56,573 nt of DNA from Sphingobacteriaceae bacterium (GTDB lineage Bacteria; Bacteroidota; Bacteroidia; UBA7662), in NCBI GenBank assembly GCA_013824115.1, contig PNNG01000039.1, positions 1 through 56,573 of the forward strand, given 5' to 3'. The notes below the pieces were generated by a model. It was not told where the DNA came from. It ran no database searches and was given only the letters and a program-made list of their open reading frames with translations. Below are positions 30,710 through 40,180 of this stretch, one piece after another. The position numbers and the translations under genes are program-made. The number at the start of each line of letters is the position of its first letter. Position 1 is the first letter of the stretch.

Positions 30710-31765
30710 ATGGCCCAATTACCCAACAACGAACAGGTTTTGCGTGCGCTCAGCAGGGTTCAGGAACCCGATTTGAAGCGCGATTTGGTGACGCTCAAAA
30801 TGATTGAAAACCTCACGGTAGATGCCTCAGGCATCAGCTTTACCGTGATGCTCACCACGCCTGCTTGTCCGTTGAAAGACAAAATAGAAGCCGATTGTCG
30901 CGCTGAACTTGCCGCTGATTTTGGCGATATGCCGGTGGTTATCAGCATGTCGGCACGCACACTCGGACAAAAAACCGGTCGCGATTTGTTGCCCGGCGTA
31001 AAAAACGTGGTGCTGGTAGCCTCTGGCAAGGGTGGCGTGGGCAAAAGCACCGTGGCTGCCAACCTGGCCGTAGCCCTGGCCCGTACCGGCGCTTCGGTGG
31101 GTTTGATGGATGCCGACATTTACGGTCCGAGCATGCCCATGATGTTTGGCTTACAGGGACAACGTCCGGCGATGGAAGGTGATAAAATTGTACCCATCAA
31201 AAAGCACGGGGTTCATGTGTTAAGCATCGGTTTGTTGATTGATGAAAAACAAGCCGTGGTATGGCGTGGACCGATGGCCAGCAACGCCCTTCGGCAGTTT
31301 TTCACCGATGTCATTTGGGGTGAACTTGATTACCTGCTCATCGATTTGCCTCCAGGCACGGGTGACATCCACCTCACCCTGGCGCAATTGCTCGAAGTAG
31401 CAGGTGCCGTGGTGGTTACTACCCCGCAGCAAGTGGCCCTGGCCGATGCGCGCAAGGGAGCTGCCATGTTCAACATGACTTCGATAAACATCCCTTTGTT
31501 GGGTGTAATCGAAAACATGAGCTGGTTTACGCCCATCCCACACCCCGAAGAGCGCTATTTCATTTTTGGGAAAGGTGGCGGCCGTGCCCTGGCCGAGGAG
31601 TTCGGGGTGCCGTTGCTTGGACAAATTCCGCTCGTTCAGGGCATTGCCGAGGCCGCCGATCAGGGCCAGCCCGTGGTGCTGCACGAAGGAAATCCCTCAG
31701 CGGTATATTATGCCGATTTGGCAGGCCAAGTGGCCCGGGCCATAGCCATTCGCAATGTAGGTTGA
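30710..31765 (+). CDS. apbC: Mrp/ApbC-type iron-sulfur cluster carrier ATPase
   Basis: A 351-residue P-loop ATPase. Residues 1-85 form a MIP18/DUF59 domain (RVQEPDLKRDLVTLKMI, MLTTPACPLKDKIE). The deviant Walker A motif GKGGVGKST is at 106-114, followed by MDADIYGPSMPMM and the switch LIDLPPGTGD. Mrp/ApbC proteins carry and transfer Fe-S clusters to apoproteins in the cytoplasm. The C-terminal CxxC that binds the bridging cluster in many family members is replaced (ENMSWFTPIPHPEERYFIFG), so cluster binding must use other residues or be absent; I believe this variant is common in Bacteroidota. The gene is monocistronic and convergent with the M61 peptidase. Confidence 0.88.
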   Translation: MAQLPNNEQVLRALSRVQEPDLKRDLVTLKMIENLTVDASGISFTVMLTTPACPLKDKIEADCRAELAADFGDMPVVISMSARTLGQKTGRDLLPGVKNVVLVASGKGGVGKSTVAANLAVALARTGASVGLMDADIYGPSMPMMFGLQGQRPAMEGDKIVPIKKHGVHVLSIGLLIDEKQAVVWRGPMASNALRQFFTDVIWGELDYLLIDLPPGTGDIHLTLAQLLEVAGAVVVTTPQQVALADARKGAAMFNMTSINIPLLGVIENMSWFTPIPHPEERYFIFGKGGGRALAEEFGVPLLGQIPLVQGIAEAADQGQPVVLHEGNPSAVYYADLAGQVARAIAIRNVG

Positions 31766-31834
31766 TGTTGTCGCAGCTGAAAAGCACGAGTTGCTTTCAT
31801 TGCAGCTAAAGAGATGGTGGTTATCCTTCCTTAT

Positions 31835-33520
31835 TTAGCCTTGGGTCCATTTGGCAAAAGCCTTTTGTTGCTCGGCATTCGGTGAAGGAAGGCGCATCAA
31901 GTGATAGGTGCTGAACCAATGGGCACTTTCATCGGCTTCCAACAAAGCCTGGTGTTCGTGCTGCATTTTGTCGCGCCAACGCAACAGGCAGTGTTTTTCA
32001 TCTATCCAGCTGATTTCAAGCAAGGCATCTTCGGCAACCAATCCGGCAACGTTGGCTGGCGAGCCCGGGGCTACCATCACCACCGTGCCCGCTTCGCCAC
32101 CGGCTTTGCTGCGCAAGCCCAGCAGGCGCTCTTCCTTGTTTTCCGACGGCTCGAGGCGCAGGCAGCAACCCACCCAGTTGAGGGCATCGTTCAGTACGGC
32201 CTCTCGTGACAGTGGTCGCTGGTAATGTTGTTCAAAGAAGGCTTCGAAACTGTGGTCGGTGATTTCAAACAGGAGCTCAAGCAGACGGGCTTCGGTGTAT
32301 TGTAAGCCATTCACCGCATCGGCATACAAACGGCGCATCAGTGTATCGAGGCTGTGCTCGTTGTGGGTGCGTCGACGAATTTCCAGATCGAGGCACAAGG
32401 CACTTAACATCCCCTCGGCATAAATGCTTACGCGGCGGTGCGGCGCTGCTGGCCCGCCATAACCATCCACCCAGGTATCGATGCTGCTGGTGTGCAGGCT
32501 GTGGTTGTAGCGACCGTAATTGTCGAAATGACGTTTCAGGTAAACATCTACTTCTTCCACATAGGCTTCCCAGTTAAATACCCCACTGCGCAGGAGAAAC
32601 AAATCGCCGTAATAGGTGGTGAAACCCTCGTAAACATAGCCCAGGGGCGAATAATTTTCGCGTTGGTAATCGTAAGGGGCAAAGGCCTCAGGTTGGATGT
32701 ACTTTACATTCCAGGTATGGAAAAGCTCGTGTGAACTAACGCCCAACAATTCGCTGTAGAGGCCGCTGAAAAGATTGTCGGCAGGTCCCAACGCCAGCAC
32801 CGTACTGTTGCGGTGTTCAACGCCGTGGTACCAGGCAAAGGGGAAAATGAGGAAGAGATAGTGGTACTCGCTCACCGGCAGGGCGCCCATGGTGTCGAGC
32901 TGCACTCGGGTAAAGGATTTGAAATCGCTCAAAATGCGGTCCCAAGGCACTTCTTTCACCCCATGGAACCAAAGGTGGTGGCGAATGCCGTCCATTTCGA
33001 AGCTGTTGTGGACCATTTGGCGCGAGGCGAGGATGGGCATGTCTACCAATTCGTCGAAGTCGGAGGCTTCGTAAAGCCCGGCATGGAATCGCATGCCCGT
33101 GGCTACTTCAAAATCACCATCGAGCTCTAAAAGCAGGCTGCAGGGCTGGTTTCTGCTGGCTTGGGTGTACACACAGCAGTGCACCGGATTCACATAAAAC
33201 AAAGTTTCATCCACATAACAGCCGCCAGCATCGGTTTGGTTGGCGAAATAGCTGTAGTGGAAATGCAGCCGTTCATTCCCTTTGCTGTGCACCCGCCAGC
33301 ACGAGCGGGTTAATTTGTGCAGATGCAGCTCATCTCCATCGGTATTGCGGGCTGATACCCCCACCACATTGCGGGCAAAATTGCCCAGTTCGTATCTGCC
33401 TGGCCGCCAATCGGGCAGCCAAACTTCGGTGAACTCGGCGCGTGGATCGCATTCAAAAATGGCCAACACGCGGAGGTGGCGGGGCCTATGGGGGTCGGGA
33501 GCCAGGTGGTAATGTGCCAT
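31835..33520 (-). CDS. M61-family metallopeptidase (glycyl aminopeptidase-like)
   Basis: A 561-residue peptidase. The zinc site HELFH is at 264-268 and the third ligand Glu298 lies in YEGFTTYYGD. An N-terminal beta domain (residues 1-160) precedes the catalytic domain, and a PDZ-like part (VVMVAPGSPANVAGLVAEDALLEI) follows near 470-515. M61 enzymes remove N-terminal glycine or alanine residues. No signal peptide is seen at the chosen ATG, so it is likely cytoplasmic. It is followed closely on the same strand by nothing else; the upstream neighbour is the DUF4153-like gene 87 bases away. Confidence 0.87.
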   Translation of the reverse strand: MAHYHLAPDPHRPRHLRVLAIFECDPRAEFTEVWLPDWRPGRYELGNFARNVVGVSARNTDGDELHLHKLTRSCWRVHSKGNERLHFHYSYFANQTDAGGCYVDETLFYVNPVHCCVYTQASRNQPCSLLLELDGDFEVATGMRFHAGLYEASDFDELVDMPILASRQMVHNSFEMDGIRHHLWFHGVKEVPWDRILSDFKSFTRVQLDTMGALPVSEYHYLFLIFPFAWYHGVEHRNSTVLALGPADNLFSGLYSELLGVSSHELFHTWNVKYIQPEAFAPYDYQRENYSPLGYVYEGFTTYYGDLFLLRSGVFNWEAYVEEVDVYLKRHFDNYGRYNHSLHTSSIDTWVDGYGGPAAPHRRVSIYAEGMLSALCLDLEIRRRTHNEHSLDTLMRRLYADAVNGLQYTEARLLELLFEITDHSFEAFFEQHYQRPLSREAVLNDALNWVGCCLRLEPSENKEERLLGLRSKAGGEAGTVVMVAPGSPANVAGLVAEDALLEISWIDEKHCLLRWRDKMQHEHQALLEADESAHWFSTYHLMRLPSPNAEQQKAFAKWTQG

Positions 33521-33607
33521 GAGGGGAAGATAGCCATTTTTGCTGGCAGCGCAAAAGCAGTTTGTGGTCTTGCGCCAACCTTGCGCTGGCCCTTACCCAT
33601 CCAGAAG

Positions 33608-34849
33608 CTAGAAGGCAAGCCAGGGCAAAACAAAGAGCATGAGTGCCGTCCAGCCGACGTAAACAGGCAAATACGCCGCCATGGCGTGTTCAACCGGAGC
33701 GTAATGGCTCTTTTTGCGGCTCGACACAAAGAGGGTGTACAGCAGCCACACCAAATGCACAAACAGCAGCACATTGGTGCCCAAAACCGCTATCCGGTTG
33801 GGGGTAAAGCCCCATTCGGCTATGCGGAAGATGATGGCCGATAGGGCCACGCTGTTAACCAGTACAGTGACCAGCGCCAGACCCAATAAGGGCAGATGCT
33901 GCCAGAATTTGAAGCCCGATTTGCTGTTTTCGGCCACCGAAAAGAATATCAAAGCCATTACGCCTAAGAGCACCATGTTGAAAATGAACAGGTATTCACG
34001 GTCGTTGTAGGGGTCTTTGCCTTGCATCATCATGGCAATGAGGTACACCACCAGGGTTACAAACACCAAGGGCGTGAATAAGCGGGCAATGAGGGGCGAA
34101 ATGCGGTTCACGATCTCGGGATTTTGTTGAACCAGGTAGGTCGCCAAAATGGGTACCGCTGGTGCACCCCATATGATGAGGTAGTGCGTGAAAACGTAAT
34201 TGATGTTCACACCAATGAGCTCAAAAAGACTGTAGGTGATGCCCGTAAGTATGCCGCAGGCAATTACCAGCAGGGTGCCCATCACCACCAAATCGCCGTT
34301 GAAGCGCAAAAATTGAAGTCGACCTAATAAATTATGCCATTGACCGCCGCCAAAAGCAAAGCCCAAAACCGACCACAACAGCAGCGGCAGGTGTACCAAG
34401 GCCAGGTTATAGGCATCGGGGTGGATGCTTTTGGGCAATAGATTGATGTAAGTGGCGGTTACCACTAAAATGCCGCCTATCAGCACCCAACTTTTCGAAG
34501 CCACTTGATGCTTCCATAAAAACCAGCCCATCAAAAAGGGCAACACCGTAAAGCCGATGTTTTTCTGGTAGAAAAGGTCGGGCTCTATACCCAGCCAACT
34601 GGGCAGCTTTACCACACAGCCTGCCAGGAAAATGAATAGCAGCAATACGGGTAGCTCTTTCCGGTCGCTGGGCGCCGCGGGTTTTTGGTAGTTCAGTCGT
34701 GCATGCCAAAAAGCGGCCAGTGGGTCGTTGGAGGGCTCAGGGAAGCGTGCTTCAAAGGCTTGGCGGAAGGCTTCGGGTTGCTGCCGATAAGCTGCTTCCA
34801 AGGCCTCGGGCTGCTGCCAGAGGGCTGCTAAATCAATGTTGTTGGTCAT
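33608..34849 (-). CDS. DUF4153-like multi-pass membrane protein
   Basis: A 413-residue protein: a soluble helical N-terminus (residues 1-65, AALWQQPEALEAAYRQQPEAF) followed by about ten membrane segments. The C-terminal pattern (TPNRIAVLGTNVLLFVHLVWLLY) matches the DUF4153 family of inner-membrane proteins. The biochemical role of the family is unknown. It is on the same strand as the M61 gene with an 87-base gap. Confidence 0.72.
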   Translation of the reverse strand: MTNNIDLAALWQQPEALEAAYRQQPEAFRQAFEARFPEPSNDPLAAFWHARLNYQKPAAPSDRKELPVLLLFIFLAGCVVKLPSWLGIEPDLFYQKNIGFTVLPFLMGWFLWKHQVASKSWVLIGGILVVTATYINLLPKSIHPDAYNLALVHLPLLLWSVLGFAFGGGQWHNLLGRLQFLRFNGDLVVMGTLLVIACGILTGITYSLFELIGVNINYVFTHYLIIWGAPAVPILATYLVQQNPEIVNRISPLIARLFTPLVFVTLVVYLIAMMMQGKDPYNDREYLFIFNMVLLGVMALIFFSVAENSKSGFKFWQHLPLLGLALVTVLVNSVALSAIIFRIAEWGFTPNRIAVLGTNVLLFVHLVWLLYTLFVSSRKKSHYAPVEHAMAAYLPVYVGWTALMLFVLPWLAF

Positions 34850-34966
34850 GGATTAGGGTTTTGAGCGGTTGTATGAGACTCTGAAACGCATCCATTCCAC
34901 TTTGAATTACAAAGTAGATAGATAAAAAAAAGCGCACACCCGCCGGGGGCAACATTTCTAAAAAAA

Positions 34967-35272
34967 TCATGGCTGTTTTTGAGATAAAATGAGTTGTTCG
35001 AGGGCTTGTAAATGGGCGGCAAATGCCTGGCGACCAGCCACAGTTATGGCATAAGTGGTGTTGGGCTTTCGACCCACAAAAGATTTTTCAACCTGCACAA
35101 AGCCTTCTTTTTCGAGGCCTTTGAGGTGACTGGCGAGGTTGCCATCGGTCAGGTCGAGCAGCTCCTTCAGGCTGTTGAAGTCGAGTTGCGGATTTGCCGC
35201 CAGCGCCGCCATCAGCCCCAAACGTATGCGGCTGTCGAACGCTTTGTGCAACTGTTCGAGGGTGTGCTTCAC
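34967..35272 (-). CDS. Winged-helix transcriptional regulator (HTH_34 type)
   Basis: A 101-residue regulator: an N-terminal helix (TLEQLHKAFDSRIRLGLMAAL) and winged helix (DFNSLKELLDLTDGNLASHLKGLEKEGFVQVEKSFVGRKPNTTYAITVAGR). This is the one-domain DNA-binding protein often paired with a small membrane protein in Bacteroidota. I start at the GTG overlapping the stop of the upstream gene (GTGA), which gives VKHTLEQL; a longer frame would extend into that gene. It probably autoregulates the pair. Confidence 0.82.
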   Translation of the reverse strand: MKHTLEQLHKAFDSRIRLGLMAALAANPQLDFNSLKELLDLTDGNLASHLKGLEKEGFVQVEKSFVGRKPNTTYAITVAGRQAFAAHLQALEQLILSQKQP

Positions 35273-35895
35273 TTTTCGTAGCGGAAATGAATGAACAAAC
35301 CGTAAACGATGTGCAGCAGGCCAAATCCGGCCGCCCAAAACAGCATGGCGTGCTCGGGTAGGAGCAAGGCCAAAAAGCCCAGGGCCAAATTCAACAAGCC
35401 CAAAATGCGCAGGGCAGTGTAGGTAACCGGACCCGCCTGGTACAAGGTGATGCCGTAAAAAAGCAGGCTGATGGGCAGCAGCAGGCTAAACGCACCCAGC
35501 CAAGTGAAAGCAAGCAAAAGCATTCCGCCGGTAAGGAGGGGAACCGCCAAATCGGCCAGCAAACGGCGCGAGGCGGCGGTCCACACCACTTCGCCCTGTT
35601 TGTTGGCTTTGCGCCGGGCCATCCATGCCGCAGTACCTATCGACAATACCAGCAACAGGGCCGCCAGCACCATCATGCCACGCAGCTCGGCAAATGCTTC
35701 CCAATCTGTGAAGCCGATGGCCTGTAGTACAATGGGATCAAAATCGAGCCGAAATACAGCGATATAGGCAGCTAACAAGCCGTAAATGCCCGCCATTACG
35801 CCCGACCAGCCCGAAAGCGACAGGAATTTCGACGAGCGCTGCATCATGCTGCGGATGGCTTGTAAGTCGGAAAGGTAGTCGGTTTGCTGTTTCAT
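35269..35895 (-). CDS. Membrane protein paired with HTH regulator
   Basis: A 208-residue protein with about six membrane segments after a soluble start (MKQQTDYLSDLQAIRSMMQRSSKFLSLSG). Segments include GVMAGIYGLLAAYIAVF, GMMVLAALLLVLSIGTAAWM and AMLFWAAGFGLLHIVYGLFIHF. The family accompanies a HTH_34 regulator in many Bacteroidota; its activity is unknown. The ATG at 35895 fits the family start; a near-consensus -7 box TTACTTTG lies at 35914-35921 on the minus strand. It overlaps the regulator by 4 bases. Confidence 0.75.
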   Translation of the reverse strand: MKQQTDYLSDLQAIRSMMQRSSKFLSLSGWSGVMAGIYGLLAAYIAVFRLDFDPIVLQAIGFTDWEAFAELRGMMVLAALLLVLSIGTAAWMARRKANKQGEVVWTAASRRLLADLAVPLLTGGMLLLAFTWLGAFSLLLPISLLFYGITLYQAGPVTYTALRILGLLNLALGFLALLLPEHAMLFWAAGFGLLHIVYGLFIHFRYEK

Positions 35896-36103
35896 GCAAA
35901 GAACTTTGAAATGCAAAGTAAATGAATGTTTGTTACATGGGAGCTTATCAAGTGTGTTTTTAACATTTCATTGGATGCCGACAAGATTCATCAGGGCAAT
36001 AAGGTACACCAACTACCCCTATTTAGGTATTTTAAATATTCTTGTGTTTTTGAATGACGGTGTCTAGAGCGTTTTTGATTATATTCGTAAAAAAAACCAA
36101 CCT

Positions 36104-38731
36104 ATGAGCCGCTATTTGACATGCCTCTTTTTCTTCCTAGCCCTGTCGGCAACTGCACAGCGGGGAATACCTTTGCCACCTCAACCGGTTAAAACAGACT
36201 TGTGTGCTGTTTACGACACCTTGATTTACGTGCTGCAGCGCGACAGCGGATTATTCGTTTCTAACGGAAGTTCCACACGACCGGTTCAGGCGAACATACC
36301 CATTTCGGCAGCGGCATATTATGCGCTTGCAAACCAAACCGACACCTTGTGGGTGGGGACTTCAAATGGTTTATTTCGGGTGTTGCCAAGCGGAACGGTG
36401 AATCAGTTCAGTACTGCACAAGGAAATTTCGCAGCAGATACCGTATTTAGTTTAGCGGCATCAGGGAATTTGTTGTATGCAGGAACCAATGTTGGTGTGC
36501 TGGTTTACAACGGCAGCACATGGGCCGCTTACAATACTACCAATAGCGGTTTGACGAGCAATAGGGTAACGCGTGTTAAAGCTCAGGGTCAGCGTTTAGG
36601 TATAATAGCAGGCGGTGCTGCACATATACTGTCCAATAGTGTGGTCCAAGCCTTGACGGTGCCCAGCAGTTTGCCCCTTCAATTTGTTCAGCCGTTACCC
36701 AATGGAGAGCTTTTGGTTGCTACTACTTTTACCACTTTTGTGAGATCGATTGCCGGGAATTACGATTCGATAGTTGCCACAGCTCTAGGAGATGCATATG
36801 TTGATGGTGCCAATACGCTGCTGTTTGCTTCGCCGCGATTATGGACCTTGGAGGGTTCTGAGTTGCATTTCAGAAATATTGATTTCGTATCTCTACTAGG
36901 AGGTGGGGGGTCGGTGTTTCGTGCGAGTAAGTCGCTCAACAATTCATATTACTTTATGGGGCGATTCAATATCGTTGTATTGAACCGACTCAATTTTGTG
37001 GATGACAAGCCAAATTCGTTCAATCGACGGGAACTCGATATCAACCAAGTAAAGGCTTTGTATCTCAACGGCGGGGATATGTTTTGGGACCGTGGCGCAA
37101 CAGGTAATCCACGTTATAACGTACCCAAACAAACCGATCCCAATGGTGTAGCCCGCCATAGCATGTTTGCATTTAGCCCCTGGTTTGGGGGCATGCACGG
37201 AGGACAGCTTTACCAAAGTGCCCAAACCTACCGTCAATCAAGTGTGGGCGGGGTGGTTTTTCGTTCAGGTCCACTTACCGCCAACGGAGACACCGTAGTG
37301 AACAATGGCGATTATGACCGTTTGTGGAAAATCAACCGCCGAGACATCGAGTTTTTCAAAGACGCATGGAACCGGGGTACGGTCCAAAATGGTGGTTTTT
37401 GGCCTGTAAAAGACATTCGTGAGTGGCCTGGTAATCGTCCGGGTGGTGGCATATTAGCACCCTATTTCGACAGAAACAGCGATGGCCAATACCGATGGCA
37501 GGATGGCGATTATCCGCTCATCAAAGGTGATCAAGCCGTTTGGATGGTCTACAATGATAAGGATACGCGCAGAACGCAAACTGCCGCTGCCATGGAAATT
37601 GAGGTACAGTGCATGGCCTATGCCTTCACTTGTACCCAGCTCACAGGAATTGATTCGGTGCTCAACTATACTACTTTCCTCGATTATCGGGTACTTAACC
37701 GCTCTAGCCGCAATTACACGAACTCTTTCATTACTTTTTGGGCCGATGGTGATTTAGGAAATTCGACTGATGATTTTGTGGGGATGGACGTGAAAGGCAA
37801 TGGATATTACTTTTATAATGGTGATAATGACGATGAGGGAATTCAAGGTTATGGATTAAATCCGCCAGCCCAAGGTATTTATATGTTAAAAGGCCCAGCA
37901 GCTCCTCCAGCCGATGGCATTGATAACAACAGAAACGGCGTAATTGACGAATCGGGCGAAGATGTGGCCATCAGCTCTTTTATTTACTTCAACAACGACG
38001 GTACTCCCATCGGAAATCCGACCAATTCTCAAGACTTCTACAACTATTCACGCGCCATTTGGAAAGACAATACGCCCATGGTATATGGCGGAAGCGGCTA
38101 CCCTGGCTCTACTGGTAGCACCACTTTGCCTGCCAAATTCATGTTCCCTGGCACTACCGATTCTATTGGTTGGGGTTTGGGTGGCACTACCGCCTCGCCG
38201 GTAATTGCGCCATTTCAGTGGACAGAAACCAATCCCGGTCCTGGGGCTTCTCCCAATGTGCCTGCCGATAGAAGAGGGCTGGTATCGATGGGGCCTTTCA
38301 ATCTTAATACAGATGCCACCCAAGAATTAACGGTTGCCTTGGTATACAGCCGCGGAAACAATGGCGCAGCAAGCTCTCGCCTCAAGCTTCTGAACCAGGA
38401 TGCACCACGCATCAAGCAGTGGTTTGCCCAAGGTAATTTTCCCAGTTGCCTCGATTTAACAGGCTTGAGTATCCGCGATATGCATCAGCCGCGCTTGCAG
38501 GTGAATATGTACCCCAATCCAAGCCAGGGCCGCGTTACCTTTAGCGTAGACGATGAAGCACCTACCAGCATTGAGCTGTTCGATATGCAAGGTCGTAAGT
38601 TGCTGACCCAACACTTTGCCGGTGAAACCACCTATCATTTGTCGGTAGAGCATTTGCCAGTTGGTTTATATATGGTGCATGTGAAGCAAGAAAAAGGAAT
38701 GGCTACTTTGAAGCTATTGCTGCAGCGCTAA
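36104..38731 (+). CDS. T9SS-sorted secreted protein with beta-propeller-like start
   Basis: An 875-residue exported protein with a leader ending ATA-QR (residue 18). Residues about 80-210 contain repeats of the two-component-regulator propeller type (TLWVGTSNGLFRV, LLYAGTNVGVLVYNGSTW). A calcium-binding-like loop (DGIDNNRNGVIDESGED) lies near residue 606. The final 80 residues (MYPNPSQGRVTFSVDDE, SIELFDMQGRKLL, LPVGLYMVHVKQ) are a type A T9SS sorting domain. It is therefore exported and attached to or released from the surface. The substrate or partner is unknown. A possible -7 box TATATTCG (one mismatch) precedes the gene at 36080. A terminator follows. Confidence 0.82.
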   Translation: MSRYLTCLFFFLALSATAQRGIPLPPQPVKTDLCAVYDTLIYVLQRDSGLFVSNGSSTRPVQANIPISAAAYYALANQTDTLWVGTSNGLFRVLPSGTVNQFSTAQGNFAADTVFSLAASGNLLYAGTNVGVLVYNGSTWAAYNTTNSGLTSNRVTRVKAQGQRLGIIAGGAAHILSNSVVQALTVPSSLPLQFVQPLPNGELLVATTFTTFVRSIAGNYDSIVATALGDAYVDGANTLLFASPRLWTLEGSELHFRNIDFVSLLGGGGSVFRASKSLNNSYYFMGRFNIVVLNRLNFVDDKPNSFNRRELDINQVKALYLNGGDMFWDRGATGNPRYNVPKQTDPNGVARHSMFAFSPWFGGMHGGQLYQSAQTYRQSSVGGVVFRSGPLTANGDTVVNNGDYDRLWKINRRDIEFFKDAWNRGTVQNGGFWPVKDIREWPGNRPGGGILAPYFDRNSDGQYRWQDGDYPLIKGDQAVWMVYNDKDTRRTQTAAAMEIEVQCMAYAFTCTQLTGIDSVLNYTTFLDYRVLNRSSRNYTNSFITFWADGDLGNSTDDFVGMDVKGNGYYFYNGDNDDEGIQGYGLNPPAQGIYMLKGPAAPPADGIDNNRNGVIDESGEDVAISSFIYFNNDGTPIGNPTNSQDFYNYSRAIWKDNTPMVYGGSGYPGSTGSTTLPAKFMFPGTTDSIGWGLGGTTASPVIAPFQWTETNPGPGASPNVPADRRGLVSMGPFNLNTDATQELTVALVYSRGNNGAASSRLKLLNQDAPRIKQWFAQGNFPSCLDLTGLSIRDMHQPRLQVNMYPNPSQGRVTFSVDDEAPTSIELFDMQGRKLLTQHFAGETTYHLSVEHLPVGLYMVHVKQEKGMATLKLLLQR

Positions 38732-38756
38732 TGATGTAGTCACCATGAGGAATAGG

Positions 38757-38782
38757 CAGCCGAAACAAGTCCGTTTCGGCTG
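38757..38782 (+). terminator. Rho-independent terminator
   Basis: CAGCCGAAAC and GTTTCGGCTG form a perfect ten-base stem around AAGTCC, followed by ttttcattt. It lies 26 bases after the T9SS gene stop, just before the convergent cytochrome/copper gene ends at 38786. Confidence 0.85.
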
Positions 38783-38785
38783 TTT

Positions 38786-40180
38786 TCATTTAAATAGCTC
38801 TGAACGCAACGAAATTTTTTCATCGCCCTTTTCATACGGCAAATAGGTGATGATCAGCTGAAACATCTCGTCGGTGCTACGCATATTGCCGGCCGGCTCG
38901 CGTACTTCTATGGGCGGACTGAACGGATTGTGCGGATTTTGCGCCGTATTGTCGAAGCTCCCCCATACTTCAATGGTAGTTCCTTGGGGCAAGTGCAGCA
39001 TTTTGGGGAAGGTGTAATTGTATTGCCAGCGGAAATCCCACTGTTTGAGGCGAATGAGCGGAATGGTATCGCCCCCGGGCAACAGCGCATAGGCCCAAAA
39101 TTCTTTGCCCAACAAATGCATATGTGGATTGATGGTGAGCACCGAAATGTCGGCCGGAAGCACATAGCTCGTTTTGTGGCGGGCAATTTTACCAGCCGGA
39201 ATCACCAAAGGCGGCTCAATGGCGCTCAGTCCGTTGGTGCCCAGCATCATTTCGCGTGTAGGTCTTTTAGGTGCCTTGGGCATAAAGTAAAGGTGCAGGC
39301 GGGGGCGGTCGACTGTATCCACCGGACTCGCACCGTAGTGAATATCGCGGAACAAAAAGGCGCCCTTGCGTGTGAAGGCCCAGCCACCTACTCCTTCTGG
39401 ATAAATGACTGGCTGCATGCCCGGCAGGTAGTTCACCACCGAAGGCACCAGGGGCGGGTACGAATCGTCGGCTTCCAGCAAATCGAGCAACTTATAGGTG
39501 TCGTAATACCCCAACAGCGAAGGGTCTATTGCCCGCAGTCCCTTGAAAACATTGCGGGGGCTGTTGGAGGCATAGCGGATGAGGTGTCCGTTCATATGGT
39601 GCACCAGGCGTTTGTGGCCGGGCACATACTCCACGGCCCGCACGAAGGTGTCGAAAGGCAGCTCAAAAGGCACTTTCACCACCCAAAAATGCTCTTTGTT
39701 GTTGCCTGGAATGCGAATGGGTTCATCGAGCCACACCACCCAGTCGGGTTGGCCCAACATACTTTCTTCTGGGTAAACGGGGGGTTGCGGTGCTTGGGCC
39801 ATATCGCCGGGTAAAGCGCCTTGTGCGGCCCATTTGGCCAGGAGAGCAATGGCGGTATCGCTCAATACGCGCTCTTCCAAAAAGCGGCTGTAGGTAGCGT
39901 CGGCAGGCCAGGGCGGCATGTACCTGCTGCCTGTTACGGCCGCAATGAGCGAGGCGCGTACTTGGGCCCCCTCGTAATCGAGCAGTGAAAAGGGCGCGGC
40001 TTGGTTCGGACGGTGGCAAGGCGTACACTCTTTGAACAGAATGGGCGCCACATGCTCGGCCCAGGTAACGGTATCGGGCAGGGCGGCCGTTAAATCAGCC
40101 GTTTGTTCAACCGGCTTTTTATTGCCGCAGGCTGCTAAAAAAAGCAGGCACAGAAGGGCTGCTGATAGAACCTTTTGCAT
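38786..40180 (-). CDS. Cytochrome c / copper monooxygenase-like lipoprotein
   Basis: A 464-residue lipoprotein with lipobox LAAC, Cys18. Heme c site CTPCH is at 52-56, and a c-type domain runs to about residue 130. The rest resembles the copper type II ascorbate-dependent monooxygenase C-terminal domain: HHMNGH near 200 and NPHMHLLG near 355 supply candidate copper ligands. Such fused proteins occur in the envelope of Bacteroidota; the substrate is unknown. I use the ATG at 40180, which overlaps the stop of the redoxin gene by one base. It is the last gene of the purK-purE-redoxin operon. Confidence 0.8.
   Translation of the reverse strand: MQKVLSAALLCLLFLAACGNKKPVEQTADLTAALPDTVTWAEHVAPILFKECTPCHRPNQAAPFSLLDYEGAQVRASLIAAVTGSRYMPPWPADATYSRFLEERVLSDTAIALLAKWAAQGALPGDMAQAPQPPVYPEESMLGQPDWVVWLDEPIRIPGNNKEHFWVVKVPFELPFDTFVRAVEYVPGHKRLVHHMNGHLIRYASNSPRNVFKGLRAIDPSLLGYYDTYKLLDLLEADDSYPPLVPSVVNYLPGMQPVIYPEGVGGWAFTRKGAFLFRDIHYGASPVDTVDRPRLHLYFMPKAPKRPTREMMLGTNGLSAIEPPLVIPAGKIARHKTSYVLPADISVLTINPHMHLLGKEFWAYALLPGGDTIPLIRLKQWDFRWQYNYTFPKMLHLPQGTTIEVWGSFDNTAQNPHNPFSPPIEVREPAGNMRSTDEMFQLIITYLPYEKGDEKISLRSELFK

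Noticed and set aside
31766..31834. Imperfect hairpin between mrp and the M61 gene as a terminator
   Set aside because: The stem has bulges and no T-tract on either strand.
38930..39814. 294-codon plus frame opposite the cytochrome c/copper protein
   Set aside because: The minus strand has a lipobox, CxxCH and copper motifs; the plus product has no features.
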